Part shown: positions 5,204-6,214 of the stretch, in pieces
Position numbering within the stretch: the first letter of the stretch is position 1
Layout: every line of letters begins with the position of its first letter
Source: an uncultured Oscillospiraceae bacterium
GTDB lineage: Bacteria; Bacillota; Clostridia; Oscillospirales; Ruminococcaceae
Assembly (NCBI GenBank): GCA_934456315.1
Contig: CAKSHG010000138.1
Span: 1 to 6,214 of the forward strand
DNA length: 6,214 bases
Direction: 5' to 3'
The notes under the pieces: generated by a model
What the model was told of the DNA's origin: nothing
The model's database searches: none
The model's input: only the letters and a program-made list of their open reading frames with translations
Program-made: the position numbers and the translations under genes

Positions 5204-6181
5204 TCAGCGTTCCTCCTCCGGGTAGGTGAAGCCCCAGGACTTCCGGAATTCCGTCATCATATCCATTACGTCCCTTGTGTAGGGAAGATACATGCAGTCC
5301 GCGCAGCCGTTTATCGCACGCTCCATGTCCCGGAGCTCGTAGGCGAGCGCGTCGGAGTTCTCCCCCGCCCTGACGGTTTCGGTTTTCCCGGTGTCGGTGT
5401 AGGTCACGGTCGCTTCCCACGCGCGGGGGTACTCCATCACCTCAATGTAACCCTTTTCGCAGGATATCATGCCTCGCTTCGGCTGCTTGGAATGCAGCGA
5501 CAGCATTACCGTCGCCATCTGTCCCTCACCGTTCATAAGAAGCAGTCCCGCCTGCTCGTCCACCCCGGTGGGAGCCGGGCGCACCTGCGACAGCAGTCTG
5601 TCCGGCTTGCTGTCCATAAAGAACCTGATGAACGACAGCGCGTACACTCCGATATCCAGCATCGCCCCTCCGGCAAGTTCCCGGCTGAAGAAGCGGTTGC
5701 TCATGTCGTAGTCCTTGAAGCTGCCGAAGTTCATCGTGATGAGGTTTACCCTCCCGAGCTTCCCCGAGTCGATAAGCCTGCGCAGCTCCCCGTATATCGG
5801 CATGTGATAGATTGTCATCGCTTCGGCGAGCACTACGCCATTTTCCTCCGCGAGGGCTACCGCCTCCTCAAGCTCGCTGCTGTTCAGCGTGATGGATTTC
5901 TCGGCCAGGACATGCTTCCCGCCGCTTATCGCCTTCCTGATGAATCCGATGTGCGTGTTATGCGGAGTGGTGATGTAGACCGCGTCGATATCCGGGTCGG
6001 TGAACATCTCGTCCGGCTCGTCATACACCCTGGGAATGCCGTATTTTTCCGCAAACGCCACTGCCTTTGAATGCGTCCGGTTGCCGATCGCGCAGATGTT
6101 CCTGCCGTTCTTTTTGAGCGCCGCCGCCATTTCGTTGGCAATAACTCCGGTGCCCAGCACCGCCCATCTTACTTCCTTCAT
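5204..6181 (-). CDS. Gfo/Idh/MocA-family NAD(P)-dependent oxidoreductase, dihydrodiol-dehydrogenase-like
   Basis: A 325-residue cytoplasmic oxidoreductase with no signal peptide. The N-terminal Rossmann fold starts at once with WAVLGTGVIA (6-15; the GTGVIA nucleotide loop at 10-15). Next come AIGNRTHSKA (31-40), AVYITTPHNTH (67-77) and GKHVLAEKS (88-96), with Lys95 as the expected catalytic lysine; the usual EKP is EKS here. The C-terminal alpha/beta domain has LAEAMTIYHMP (118-128), GKLGRV (140-145) and GGAMLDIGVYALSF (171-184). The DIGVY form, with Tyr180 rather than the D-x-x-x-H of glucose-fructose oxidoreductase, is typical of the trans-dihydrodiol-dehydrogenase/xylose-dehydrogenase branch. 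Such enzymes oxidise or reduce sugars and related polyols or diols; the substrate here cannot be read from sequence. AGGAGGT lies 6 bases before the ATG at 6181. No partner sugar genes are in the window. Confidence 0.92.
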   Translation of the reverse strand: MKEVRWAVLGTGVIANEMAAALKKNGRNICAIGNRTHSKAVAFAEKYGIPRVYDEPDEMFTDPDIDAVYITTPHNTHIGFIRKAISGGKHVLAEKSITLNSSELEEAVALAEENGVVLAEAMTIYHMPIYGELRRLIDSGKLGRVNLITMNFGSFKDYDMSNRFFSRELAGGAMLDIGVYALSFIRFFMDSKPDRLLSQVRPAPTGVDEQAGLLLMNGEGQMATVMLSLHSKQPKRGMISCEKGYIEVMEYPRAWEATVTYTDTGKTETVRAGENSDALAYELRDMERAINGCADCMYLPYTRDVMDMMTEFRKSWGFTYPEEER

Positions 6182-6187
6182 CGCGAT

Positions 6188-6194
6188 ACCTCCT
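6188..6194 (-). promoter_or_regulatory. Strong ribosome binding site of the oxidoreductase gene
   Basis: AGGAGGT on the - strand, 6 bases before ATG 6181-6179, is essentially the full anti-16S consensus and fixes the start. The 20 remaining bases to the window edge show no promoter; it may lie outside, or the gene may be downstream in an operon. Confidence 0.85.
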
Positions 6195-6214
6195 GTTTTT
6201 TCAGCGCTTTTTGA

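Overview
The window reads as chromosomal DNA of a spore-forming, moderately GC-rich Firmicute, most likely class Clostridia (Oscillospirales/Ruminococcus-like). This is inferred from the SigA/RpoD sequences with a Bacillus-type region 1.1, a SpoVM peptide, AGGAGG-type ribosome binding sites, frequent AUA codons beside GC-rich third positions, and a clostridial-looking RsmH-like paralog. No rRNA, tRNA, CRISPR array or insertion sequence was seen.

Region 1 (1-2360, + strand): the last 27 codons of an upstream gene (by position probably dnaG) overlap by one base the start of a primary sigma factor gene. A second, complete primary-type sigma gene follows 44 bp later. The pair is a tandem rpoD duplication in what looks like the macromolecular-synthesis operon. 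The first copy is near-canonical. The second keeps the -10 and -35 recognition residues but has drifted in regions 2.1-2.3 and 4 and at its C-terminus. A strong hairpin (2330-2353) ends the operon and also serves the convergent gene.

Region 2 (2359-3586): a LacI-family repressor on the - strand. A ribosome binding site fixes its start at an ATG six bases inside the longest frame, and it has a near-consensus SigA promoter. Palindromes around the promoter could be its own operators. Its regulon is not in the window.

Region 3 (3587-3952, + strand): two very small genes, a 58-residue basic two-helix membrane protein and a 28-residue SpoVM homolog. SpoVM is the amphipathic peptide that marks the curved forespore surface for coat assembly. 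They form a compact two-gene unit ending in an intrinsic terminator, with a further hairpin folded across the spoVM stop codon.

Region 4 (3953-6214): an rsmH-like 16S rRNA methyltransferase gene, alone on its own near-perfect SigA promoter and terminator and away from any division/cell-wall cluster, then a convergent Gfo/Idh/MocA oxidoreductase of the dihydrodiol-dehydrogenase type on the - strand.

The most noteworthy items are the tandem primary sigma factors, with a 77-bp tract of unusually high nucleotide identity between them, and the spoVM unit with its unnamed membrane-protein partner.
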